DNA of 64,000 nt, from positions 73,386,708-73,450,707 of the forward strand of contig NC_091120.1 of assembly GCF_040183065.1 (NCBI RefSeq). Reading direction: 5' to 3'. Both the position numbers and the translations under genes were made by a program. Shown here one piece after another: positions 44,601-58,300 of the stretch (its first letter is position 1; every line of letters starts with the position of its first letter). The notes below the pieces were generated by a model. That model had not been told where the DNA came from. It did no database searches and was given only the letters and a program-made list of their open reading frames with translations. This DNA is from Periplaneta americana. Its lineage: Eukaryota > Arthropoda > Insecta > Blattodea > Blattidae.

Positions 44601-46739
44601 GTGAAAAATTTTCAGTGTTATTATGAGCAGCAGACTAAATAATTGTGTCCTTAGAATTTAATTTTGAAACTGAATAATTTATAGATGCCTAAAATGCTGA
44701 TAGGCCTACATAAATACTTCAATATAAATTTCGAGATTATTCTCATACTTACCTACAAGAACAATAGGTCTTTCGTCTTGTTGGCCACCACAGTAGCCTA
44801 GCTCCAAAAATACTGGTGGCTCAGAAGACCCTTTAGCCACAGCAAGAAACGCATTTAGCTTTTTTGACTCAATCCAATCTTTATCTCTCACCTCCACTCC
44901 CACGCCGCAGGGACAAAGAGCCTCAACAGCAGCCTGGAAAGTATAATTTTTTTCGAGTTTGAATAAATGAACTCACATTTCGAAAAATTATATTTCATGA
45001 GAGTCTTATCCATTGAAGTAATATGTTTATACCAGCTACAACGTGGATATCTTGACAATTGAAGACATCCCCGGAAAAAGGATGTAACATCAGATTCTTG
45101 AAATATGTAATGCAGTGGAAAAGGTAAATTTAAAGCATCAATTTATAACAATAATTATTACGTGAAATGGATGAATGAACTTGTATCCTTGTTTGGTCAA
45201 TTGGTTGCGATAGTAAATATAGGTCTAATGAAATATTCTCCTGGAATTATTTTCTTTTCTCCGGAAACATAAATTACAGTTTTGTTCGTTACATCCTTAT
45301 TCCGGGGAGGTCTTCAATTAAATTAATGCTGTATAAATGTAGCTAATATACGGTGTTGGTCATGAATAGAGACCAGAATCTTAGCCATTACTCTTTGACG
45401 TTAAATGAGTACGGAGTTTGTGTAGTGAGAGAAATGACTTGACGAAGTGACGAATGATTTCAAGAGTGGGGTACTACTCTTAATGAAATGTTTAAGCCTA
45501 TATTACGACAATCCTTAATGTAAAATTTTAACTTAAATTGTTACTGTATCAGAGGCACTACTGTTAACATGTTTAAGTCTATATTATAATAATCTTTGGA
45601 GTAAAATGTTACCGTAACTTAAAATGTTCCTGTTTCATAGATACCACTCTTAATGCAATGTTTAAGCCCATATTAAGATAATCTTTGTTGTAAAATTTTA
45701 ACTTAAATCATCGGTACGACTGTAACACAAGTACTAACCTGAATGAAATGTTTAAGCCAATATTGCGATTATTTTTGCTGTAGAATTTAACTTAAAATAC
45801 CGGTACTACAGGGACATCATTTTATTTTTACTTCAATTTTTATTGTACCTGAGTTTTTTAATGTACTTTACTCCCATCCCTTCTAGTAGCAAACTTCCAC
45901 ACACACCCAAGGCCACATATGCAGTCAAAGTCGTCTTACGGTCATAGTAAACAGTACAGAGTGAGTGAGTGTAATATGTTCCAGAAATATGATCACATTT
46001 TCCAGTGAAGAAAGAGCATTCATTATCGAATCATATTTTCGCATCCGTTTAGTTACGTCGTATCCCGGTTTCCCCCACCCGTTTCTGCTGGCCCATCTTT
46101 AACTGCTAGTGGCTGGGCTGTCTTAGCTCCTTCCTGAAAATATTTGCTGTTAGGAATTGGACTTCTATGTAATATTATACAACTATTTAAAATAATTTAA
46201 ATAAAGTGGCCTTGTTAAGTAAGTGTCACGTGATTTTTCCCCTTTCTAAGACCCTCCTACATAACCACATGGACGGACAGTAGATAATATATCTGAGTAA
46301 ATTATTTATCTCTGCGGATCGGGCAGAAGTGAAGATTGAATTGACAGTACATAAGGTACATTGTTATAGAGTAGGTACAGAATTATTTCAACTGGTGCAA
46401 GATTATGACTCCCCCGTGTCGCCTGATTTGAGTGCTTTGCATCATTTCTTTGGGATTACTGTGAAATAGTTTTGTTTGCTAAACATCCTACATCAATAGA
46501 AGAATTAAATATTTACATTCAAGAAACCATACATTCATTTTCAGAAGACATGCTTGAAAACGTTTTTTATAATGTGCACAAAAGAACTGAAACTGTATCG
46601 AAAAGAACGACCACCATTTTCAATAATTTGTTTAAATATCCATATTTTGATTATTTTTTAAATTTAAATGCACTGTAAATATTGTATAAAAATGTGCTGT
46701 AGACAGTGTACTATATATATATATATATGATTTATTATG

Positions 46740-46783
<44 letters not shown>

Positions 46784-47885
46784 CATAATAAATCATAATA
46801 AATACGTCCGCTTGGAGAGTTCAGTTAGTGAGTAAAAATACTTACTGTTAATACTGTAGTACTGTATTTTGATTAATTAAAAACCTAACGAAAATGATCA
46901 AACTCAAAATCATAACAATTTCTTGTTTACGTAAATGGATGCACTACTTTTCTTCCCTCCTATACCTAGTAAGATTATTTGTATTGTATTTTACACTAGT
47001 GTCGTCAAACTCTGGTCTTGAAAGGGGGTAGCGAGAGTGTTTCCGGTTCTCAATCGTTAATCCAAAGGTATAGTTAGGTTAATATTGGAAATGTTAGTAA
47101 AAACAAAATGATGTCCTGGTACTAACACAGGTGCTGCACTTGTGTACAAGTGTACTTTCCAACAAAATGTTTACAGTGCTTGTCCTCAACATTGTTGAAA
47201 GGACTGTTGGTATGTACCATCATTTCATACAGATCTCTGCTAAATTCGTCCGCTGGCTCTTAATTACTAGTTGAAGGTAGATCGTCAGACTCACTTCTTT
47301 CTATTAATTTCAAATGATTTATATGTTTTTTTTACTACAGAGCTGCTGTAAATATTATCATTTATAGCAGATTATGTCAGTTTTACATAAATTACACACA
47401 ATTGTGTCGTAACTTATACGGACATACTGTCTTCCGAATTCCTCTATCCACTTCTGTACCAGTAGTTTCGTACTTGTTTTAGGCACCTTTATTTCAACTA
47501 GTAGTGCATAATATAAACGTTGCTAAACTGAAGTATACTGTACTTGTTTAGGAGTAAGGAAACTGTTTAAAGTGACCCTGTTGTGCATGTTACTTGTGTT
47601 TGAGAGAAAAGTGTCTATTGAAGGACACGTGACGTAATGTATATCCCGTGCACACTTATGCTCATTCCAATGTTGTTGGACTAAGAAAACGGTCTTTAGT
47701 CATGATTCAGGACCTTTGTCTACGGTTCGAACGGAAAAAGCAAACCCATATAAACACACTTGGCAATTATAACTTCTTTAATTATCAATTTTTACATATA
47801 CTCCACATCAAGAATTTGTATGTCCACCATTTATGTCTCGGACAGCAGTTATTTGTTTGTTAGATTATGAGGAAGATGTAGAGAA

Positions 47886-47946
<61 letters not shown>

Positions 47947-50435
47947 TGTCTATGTACAGTAGTTAAATCCATTTCTCATTTTCAAAACTGATATTTTAAA
48001 CAACATTTTGTTACCTTCATTACCCTATGTTTTAACCATGTTAGCTATTATATTATACATTATTATTTTTAATCTTGTTATTTTCTGTAGAAACAGCAGC
48101 GATAAGTAGCCTACATTGTTATATTATGTATAAGAAAGATATTCCTGTTAATTATGTCAAAACACTTACAAACTTGTAGAAATTAAAAGCGTTGAGATAT
48201 CATTAAATGACTGAGGAAAGAGAGGCTTGGTTGAAGCGACAAAGCGAAGCTTTTAAAATTGACTGATTGTAATTGTCTTGGTAATTAGCCCAAGATACTG
48301 TAAGTCGGCTGTTTGGAACTAGCCAGCCAAACTTTATTCCTCTCTCCTTGTACCTTGAGGTATACGAAAAGTTTAGCTTCCTTCTTATGCCTTTAATACA
48401 ATGCTACTTATGGACTGCGTGATAATATTTTCTGCCTCCCATTCAAACTTGAGAAGTAACAAAAGTTTCATAACCATGCTACGCTTTTCTATACAGCTAC
48501 AGTCGAGTAGAGAAGATAAAATGAAACCAGAATGCACGTGAACTAATTAGAACCTAATTTTTGGCGATCTGGGAAGCAAAATGATCTACATTGTTTGTCC
48601 GAAATTCTGTTGGAATTAGCTGTCAGTGACACTTTCATCTGAAAGTAGAAACTATAGGCAATTGGCGCAAGGGCCACTTTCTTTCAATAATTTTTTTTCT
48701 CAAAATCCTCTTATATGCCACAAAGTTAGTGTGGTTTCAGTCGTCTGTCACTTCCGGATTTAGTTCATACTTTGGACTTTGTTTGTTTGTTTTTTTTTTT
48801 TCCGAAATGTCCATTCCTCTGGGTCGGAATTAACACTGCAACATTTCGATGAAGACATAAGCATGGTAATTAGATGAGTGAGGATAGCATGTAAATTATA
48901 ATCATCTTTATTTCAATCCTACACATAAGGTCTTAAAAATATTGTTAGAACTGTGAAAAATCTATGCATATTGTGTAAGAACAAAACATATTTTTCATCG
49001 GACCAAAGGCAATTTGTAAGATTATGAACAGAAAATCAAATCCAGTGAAAACGTGAAGCTAACAATATTCGATACAATATGTACTCACGCGAGCAAATGC
49101 ACTGGGCGTCATAATATTAGATGGCGTGTCGCACAGATTTCGTGCCAGGTTCTGCGCATCTGCCTTAAGCAAACCTCTTTGCCAGCCAGCTCTGAAATGC
49201 ATGAACTTGAATTACAAAACATCACATACATGTACACTTATTAATTTGTCAAATTAAATTGAATTCGCCATTACAAAAAAATTAAATCTTTGCTTGTTGA
49301 TGTTTGTCTATCCATCATCCTTCCACATATAGGCCTACGACTTTTTACGTAAAGCATTTTCGCTTCGGTAAGGAGATTTTTATGAAATTTCATTGACATA
49401 GTCAAATATTTCACAAAAAATTAAATTTATTGAAAATCATGCAATTCTTTCCACATTTATGAAAATAAATTTTGTTTCCCACTGGCAACTGTTGAATACT
49501 CTGCAGACCTAACAACCCCTTTATCTAGATTCGAACCCATGTATCTTTGTCTGACGTTTCATAAGTATTTCCGCGGAAATCGTAATGATGATTGTGATGC
49601 CGAAATCCCAGAGCTAGAATACTTTTCTGTTTAGAAATACACTACTGCTATTATGATGAAGAGCATGACATGAATTTACTTTCATAACGACCGTTTATTG
49701 TTAAACATAAACATGGAAATTATGAAGGGTTAAGCATTTAAATTATTTACGAGAATGATACAGAGTGTATTATAAATTCATTAAAGAATAATCATATTAT
49801 TATTCACCTGGAAAATCTGTATTAAAGTAGGTTTTTAAAGACCCCAAAACGGTCGTTATAAAAGTAAATTCATATATCTATAGCAGTAGTGTATTTCTAA
49901 ACAGAAAAATGTTCTAACTCTGGGATTTCGGCATCATAATAATCATCAAGATTTCCGCAGAAATACTCATGGAATGTCAGACAAAAATACATGGGTTCGA
50001 ATCTAGATAAATAGGTTGTTAGGTCTGCAGAGTAGACTTCACTATGAAATTGTTTAAATATGAATAAAATATAGCTATTTATAAATGCAAAATTTGATGA
50101 TAATTAGAAAATCAGAAAAGTGCACTGGCGCTGCCCGACCTCGAAAAATTATAACTTGGCCCCGGCAGGCCTGAAATACATTCTTCATCTTCAGCCGTTT
50201 AATTTAAAATCCTATTTCCACTGTTTCGGATGGGCGAACTTACAAATTTATGAGACAGAAGTTACACATGTTCATTCATGATAGAATTATGATGTTAGAA
50301 GGGGACATATCATTGAACAGGTAGGATTTTTAAGCCTAAAATGTTAAAGTACAGGACAGTTAACAGAATTATTTGAAAGTTCTGTTCTAACAAAATTTAT
50401 ATGATTCATAACTTATGTTGTGCACTGTATGATGC

Positions 50436-50509
<74 letters not shown>

Positions 50510-51944
50510 AGTTTATACAAGAAATGCAAATACTTCATTAAATTTGGACAAAGATGAGAAAAGGCTGAATTAACGATAATAATTATAAGCTGTGACTCAC
50601 GAATCCGCATCCATGAACAGTTCCAAGTGAGGTACACCTTTCTGGTCTTCTTTCGCCTTAAAATCTTGGAAACGCCATGTTGCAAGAGCTGCTCCTTCTG
50701 CAGCAGCTTCGGCTTGCCCAAATCCCTCTACACTGATCATAGAGATTCCCAAAGAACTCAATGCTCGAGCTCCTGCCCCAGCAGCCACTCTCACGTTTTC
50801 TCTGCACTCGTCCAAATTTTCTAACGTGTTGAATCCTACATCTTCTTTTCCCAGTCCAGCAACAGCAATGGAATAAAATTCCGACTCCACATTCTGAAAT
50901 ACTTGCACCTCGCCTTTTGGAATATAGCTTCCATGCCTAAAGAATTCGAACAATCAGAATTTAATTAGGTATTGTAATACACTGCTCCGTCGATTTAGTG
51001 GAATGCGTTTGAGTCTAAAGAAAGCAGAAAACAGTAAAACGTGGTCTGTTGTTGTGACGAGATTCCAAGCCCCCGCATACCGATAAGGCAGCATGTCACA
51101 TACACTTTCAAGTCTGAGTATTTCTTACAAGTAAATATTATACAAGTAAAAAAATCGCAGTATTACCTCAGATGTGGATTCCGTAGCAAAATATACAATT
51201 TTAAAAAATGAATTAAATGCATTCCTGAGGTATACTTTAGTGAAACGTTCTTAAGTTGTCTCATTAAAATAAATTACACTTTATAGACAATTACATATAA
51301 AATTAATATGTTCAAGTTGAAAATTTTAAATAAATGTATTTCATTATTTAACGCCTTGAAAACGGCACAAATATTAAGGATATTCCTGCAGAGAGTAAGG
51401 TAATATTTATTTATTTTTATTTTTTCTTCAGGTACTTATTTAATTCTTTATTTATTGATTTATTTTTATTTATTCCTTTATTTATTAATTCATTCATTCG
51501 TTTATTCATCCATTCATTCTATTCATTCTTTCCTGCTTTCTTTCCTTCATAACTTCACTCATTACTTCCCTCCTACCTTTCTTTATTTTCTTCTTTCTTT
51601 CTTCTTTGCATATATGCTTGTTTATTTATTCACATATATCCACATTTTAAACCTTCATTCATTTATTATTGTATTTTCTTGATATATTATTCTAGGAAAT
51701 AAAATTAATTTGTATTAACGTTATATCAGATTCGCTTTTTATAATGAATTAACTATTCTTAAATACCCATTTCCGTATGATCGATTTTTATTATCCATAA
51801 TATTCCTAGACTTCCTTGTTCTAATCTCAGTAAAATTCTATCTTTTTGGTAGCGTACCCAAAATGTATTAGTACCCTCAAACTGCATTGCAATTATATAA
51901 GAATTAACAAAAGACTATGATTGATGTTGTACTAAAATTAAATA

Positions 51945-51993
<49 letters not shown>

Positions 51994-54920
51994 CAGTAGT
52001 TATTGATGCAATAATAATACTAATGATTTACGTAAAATGTTATTCAAGCAATGTATCAACAAGTATAATAAAATAAATATGTCAGCATTTTACATGCGTA
52101 ATCTGTAGAATGCGTATCCCTTGAGACAACCCCGCGTACCCCTTGGGATACGCATATCATAGATTGAATACCGCTGTTCTACCAAAAGATTATGCTTGCC
52201 GATTGCAGGGGACTTGCTCCGCGTGTTATATCTAAGTAGGTGAACATTGACTGTCTACTAAATCGACGGAGCAGTTTAGGATAAATATGAGGAAATTATA
52301 ATATACACTTCTATATATTTTCAACGGTTAGACATATGAGTTTATAAGTACAAAATTCTTTATTAAATGCTTTTTAACACTACAAAGACTATTCGAAACT
52401 CAGTGAGAACACGAAATGATAACGCCGTAATAATAGATTGAGAAAGGTAGAGGAAACCCTAGTACTACAACAAAATTACGACAAAATACGTATGCTGGTT
52501 ATGTTCAATAGTGAATGATCATGATTTTTGTGACATTATACCTTTATTTATTTTCCAAATATTTATTGCCTTCCTTAAAAGTAGTCCCACATTGATTCAT
52601 GCACTTGTCCCAGCGTTTCTGCTAGTCTTCAAATGTGTGTTGCAAAGCATTTTTGATAGTCCTTCTGAATCGTCTCTGCAGCTTTCACAACTTTTACTGA
52701 AGAGTGAAAGTGCATTCCATAAAAATGTTTCTTCAAATTTGGAAACAGAAAAATATATGGGCCAAGTCTGGACTGTAGGGATATAAGGGACACATTTAAC
52801 GTTTATTTTAATGATATATATTACACGATTGCATTTACAATGTGGTGCCGTGCATTATCACGATGTAGAATCCACCTGTTACATCGAAATTTGTCCGTAT
52901 TCGGCTGATATTATCTTTGAAGGTCTGCAATACACTAATGAAGTATTGCCCTGTCACATTTGTGTTTGCTGGTGCAATATACTGATAAACCATCTTGAAT
53001 GTCAAAAGAATTTCGAAAGAAACCCCTCGCCTTCCTCCTCTAATTCCCTTTCGAGCTTCACTCAAACTTGCACGCGAACCTCCAGTTTTTCGTGAGTAGC
53101 ATCCTTGGAACTTTCCACGCACTAATACGTATCATGTGTAGTTTTTTATTGCAAATGTAAGCCCTGAATCTAATGAAATGTTTAGGACCTCTGACAATCA
53201 TTTTTTAATTCGTTAAGAAAGGTTACACACTGTACCGAGATATGTGTAAGTAATGTAAAATGTTCGCCGAGAAATAGTAGTAGTAGTAGTATATGTTGAC
53301 CAAGCACTTAGAAGTTCTCCGTTCGCCTTCTAGAGTCCGAATCCAAAATATTTGATGTCAAAGCTGGACATTTTCGTAAATATTCTTGATTCATCAAAAA
53401 ATCTTCTAGGTTACACAGAATTTTTGGTAAACCAAAAATTCCAATTTTAAACAGGTATGCTGCTAAACATTCATGGCCAGTTAGCATTCGAAATTTTGCT
53501 ACTGCATCATGTCGAGGAGAATCAGGTAGCCTATATGTTCTTTTTCAGTAAGCAATACCGACTAAGATTTAGTATTATTGTTTTCTTGAAATATCTTTAG
53601 AATTTTGATTTGAAATTGTGTTTGTATGAACAATTTGGCACAGTGATAGGATATTTTTTTTCAAGCGTATTTGTAATATTTTAGTTCCTTTCTTTGCCAA
53701 ACAATCTGCAATCTCATTGCCCATAATCCACAATAGGCAGGGATCCATTGGAGATACAGGTTTTTATTTTGTTTTGCCAGTATGTGTATGGATGAGTGAA
53801 TTTATGCGATTTTGGAATTTGTATGAATATTGATTGAAGCTATGACTTGTATTGTAGAAATTGAGTCGCTAAATATAACAGCATTTTTCAACATAGGCCT
53901 ATTAATTTGATAAATAAGTTGTGTTAATGCCCTGTTGATTGCTGCAATTTCTCCATCAAAATGTATGAAGGACTCCCTGTAGACAAATAAAAACTGAATA
54001 ATTTGGAATATATTCCAGCCCCAGCTGGTTCGTCATTTTTATATTTGGAGCCGTTTGTAATTATAAATGTGTAACCAATCTGTGTCGAGGTAGAATGTAG
54101 TTTCAAGAGCAACTTCTTTTAATTCAAGTGTAGACGAGTCTTCTCTCTTCAAATCCTTAATTAAGTTTGTATTATAATTTATATTGTCATATTGTAATGG
54201 TGATTTAGGTAATAGGAACTTTTCTGGTTTGAAATTAAACTTAAATGTATCTCTTAGTTTCTGGATTGCCTGTAGAAACCCGTTTTGTGTTTTCAATTTT
54301 CTGCATCTGAATTGGTAGCTTGTCCAGTATGTGTCATGTGGTAATCTTATCATTCATTCAGCGACAGTCCTGATAAATTGTAGCTATTTTAAAACATTTC
54401 TGAACGTTGGTTAATTAACAATTTGGTACACTCGCAACCACATTCATATTCATATTCATACAAATTTCCAGACTCTAGAAACCTATGGAATTTTTTTTTC
54501 TTCAAGGAAAATTCCCCAGTAGCCAAGCCCGGGATTCGAACCCGGACGTCTAGACCTCCAAGCCAGCATGCTTATTACCAGACCACTGGGGCAGTCTTGA
54601 CGCTTTACTAATGTTATTCGTCATCATCGTTATTCATCCTTCACAATTGCAGCTACTGAGTATGATTACGTCCGTAAGAGCTGTGGTTGGAGTTACAGGG
54701 GCAGTGTATTTTGATGACTATTACACTCTTACTACGTCATACTACTTTTGACCAATAAAACGGTACGAAAGGACGTATTTCAACCAATCATGGCTGCTTA
54801 TCGCACAATTTTATCGCGTCCCTAGCATTTGTTTAATTTTATCGCGTCCCTAGCATTTGTTTCTTTGTTTGCCAACATTTGAAACTGCGCTGGTCTGGAC
54901 GTCAAAAAAATATACATAGG

Positions 54921-54985
<65 letters not shown>

Positions 54986-55311
54986 TCACAAACCTCTCCA
55001 GTCGATGCAGAGCAGTTTCAAATATGACTCGCATTGGCATTCAAGAACAAGAATTAATCAAAATCACTGATCATACCTATGCATCTTCTGAAATCCGATT
55101 TACAAATAAATGAAGAGCACCATTCGGAAATCCTGAATAAGTTGAATACACCATGTAGGCCTAAATCAACGAGTTCCACTTCTATTACGCACACGACCAA
55201 TATAACATCAATTGAACCACCAACCACATTCAAATTTTAAAATTGAACATTCAATAATTATTCCTTTTAAAATTATTCATTCGGAAATCCTGAATAAGCT
55301 AAATACACCAT

Positions 55312-55374
<63 letters not shown>

Positions 55375-58300
55375 TTTTATTTTCGCTGGCAGAGTTAAGG
55401 CCATAAGGCCTTCTCTTCCACTCAACCAGCCTTAATCAATACAATACATAAATTTAAATTACAAATATTTACTCTACACTTAAAAGATTCTCCAGCAATA
55501 TTCTTCACTACACATTTATTTAAATTTAGAAAAATCTATAAGGTAAAGTAGTAACTTAATTTATGAGCTAATTTAATTCAATGAATTATAATTAATTTAA
55601 TATTTGAAATAGCTAGTAAAATGATGAAAATTTAATTTAATATAAATGGAGAAATGTTAGGTCAATGGAACTGGGACAATCTAAATCACAAATTGACAAT
55701 ACTTTTTGTCTAGATGATTTAAACAGTTACTTCACATCCACCACTACCCACGCACCTGACGCCGCAACGAAACAACAGACTATTAATGAATTAATCTCTA
55801 CACCCGCCCCAGCACGAGACAAGTTCTTCTTTTCCTACATAACACCTTCTGACGTAAAATCAGCACTAAAGCGCATCAAGTCAAAATCACAAGGAGTAGA
55901 CAATATAAATATAGAACTTCTGAACAAAATTATGGACATAATTCTTCCGACACTAACCCATATATTCAATGCATCTATAATGACTTCACATTACCCAGAC
56001 ATATGGAAAAAGGCTATTGTTCGTCCCCTTCCTAAAATTAAGTTACCTGTAACACCTAATGACTATAGACCAATTAGTATTCTTCCTGTTCTCTCAAAAG
56101 CTTTGGAAAGAATTGTGCACAGACAACTGACAGATTACCTCAATACTCACAATATTCTTGACCCTTACCAATCAGGCTTCAGAACGGGACACAGCACATC
56201 GACTGCACTGCTTAAAGTGACTGAGGATATACGTGAAGCTTTAGACAAAGGACAGATCACAATACTAACACTTTTAGACTACTCCAAAGCCTTCGACACT
56301 GTAGATGTTGACTTACTAATTGCAAAATTAAGAGTACTGCATTTTTCTGATAATGCGTTAGCGTGGATGGACTCCTATCTTCGTGAACGCCAACAGTGCG
56401 TGTCTATTAATAATCGTTATTCCACTTGGCGTACCACGAAGACTGGCGTACCACAAGGCTCTGTCCTAGGACCATTACTATTTTCTATTTATATTAATGA
56501 TATTTCTTCTAATCTAACATCCTGCCGACACCATATTTATGCTGACGACATACAAATCTATCTGCATACTCGACCTAACTACATAAATGACGCCATAACT
56601 AAAGTTAATGATGACTTGAATTCTATATCCATATGGTCGAAAACCCACGGACTTAATTTAAATGCAAGTAAATCGCAGGCAATCTTAATAGAACATCAAA
56701 GATCGAAGTGTGACAAACAAAATTTGCCACCGGTAATTGTAAATAATACTACTATTCCATACAGTACGACCGTGAAGAACCTTGGTATTTATATGGATTG
56801 TCACCTGGAATGGAATGAACAAGTGAATCACACTTCCAAAAAAATATTTTCCATTATTCACTCATTAAAGCGACTGAAGAACTTTCTTCCTGATAAATTA
56901 AAATTAATCCTTGTACAAACACTCGTGATGCCACACTTTGACTACTGCGATGTTATATTAAGTAACCTAAATGCAAATTTGAGCAACAGGCTACAACGTG
57001 TGCATAATGCGTGCGTCCGTTATATTTGTAATATTCGTAAGTATGATCATGTTTCCCCGTCTTTCCAAACTCTGTCTTGGCTAAGGCTAAGCGATCGACG
57101 AGCTCTGCATTCCCTTGTTCTCTTGTTTCAAATTCTGCGCACCGCTACCCCAATATATTTGGCTTCTCGTTTTCAAAATTTATCCGCATATCATCAGCTA
57201 AGTACAAGATCTCATTATAACAATTTACTCATTATACCCTACCACAAGACATCTTTATATTCTTCATCCTATACAGTTTCAGTTGCTAGAAATTGGAACT
57301 CGCTTCCGAGTGATATAAGGGGTTGTTGGACAATAGCTTCATTTAGGTCAAAATTACATAAATTCTTACTTAACAGATGAATTGCTGATTAATATTTGTT
57401 ACTTATAATGAAACTAACATCTGTCCATTCTTATTATTATTATTATCTTTAATTTCTCTAAATAGATTTACAAAACCTCTAATGACAATTACATTAATAT
57501 TCTCATTATAGAAATAGAAATATATATATTCTCCCTGTAACATAGTCCTAGTAAGCTTATATTAAATTAATTTTCATCATTTTACTAGCTATCTCAAATA
57601 TTAAATTAATTATAATTCATTGAATTAAATTAGCTCATAAATTAAGTTACTACTTTACCTTATAGATTTATCTAAATTTAAATAAATGTGTAGCGAAGAT
57701 TATTGCTGGAGAACCTTTTAAGTGTAGTGAAAATATTTGTAATTTAAATTTATGTATTGTATTGATTAAGGCTGGTTGAGTGGAAGAGAAGGCCTTATGG
57801 CCTTAACTCTGCCAGCGAAAATAAAACATTATTATTATTATTATTATTATTATTACTAGGACTATATTACAGGGAGAATACATATATGTCTATTTCTATA
57901 ATGAGAATATTAATGTAATTGCCATTAGAGGTTTTGTAAATCTATTTAGAGAAATTAATGATAATAATAATAAGAATGGACAGATGTTAGTTTCATTATA
58001 AGTAACACATATTAATCAGCAATTCAACTGTTAAGTAAGAATTTATGTAATTTTGACCTAAATGAAGTTATTGTCCAACAACCCCTTATATCACTCGGAA
58101 GCGAGTTCCAATTTCTAGCAACTGAAACTGTATAGGATGAAGAATATAAAGATGTCTTGTGGTAGGGTATAATGAGTAAATTGTTATGATGAGATCTTGT
58201 ACTTAGCTGATGATATGCGGATAAATTTTGAAAACGAGAAGCCAAATAGATTGGGGTAGCGGTGCGCAGAATTTGAAATAAGAGAACAAGAGAATGCAGG

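Noticed and set aside
54822..55070. ORFs with alternating Ile-Tyr on both strands
   Set aside because: Translations of a (TA)n microsatellite.
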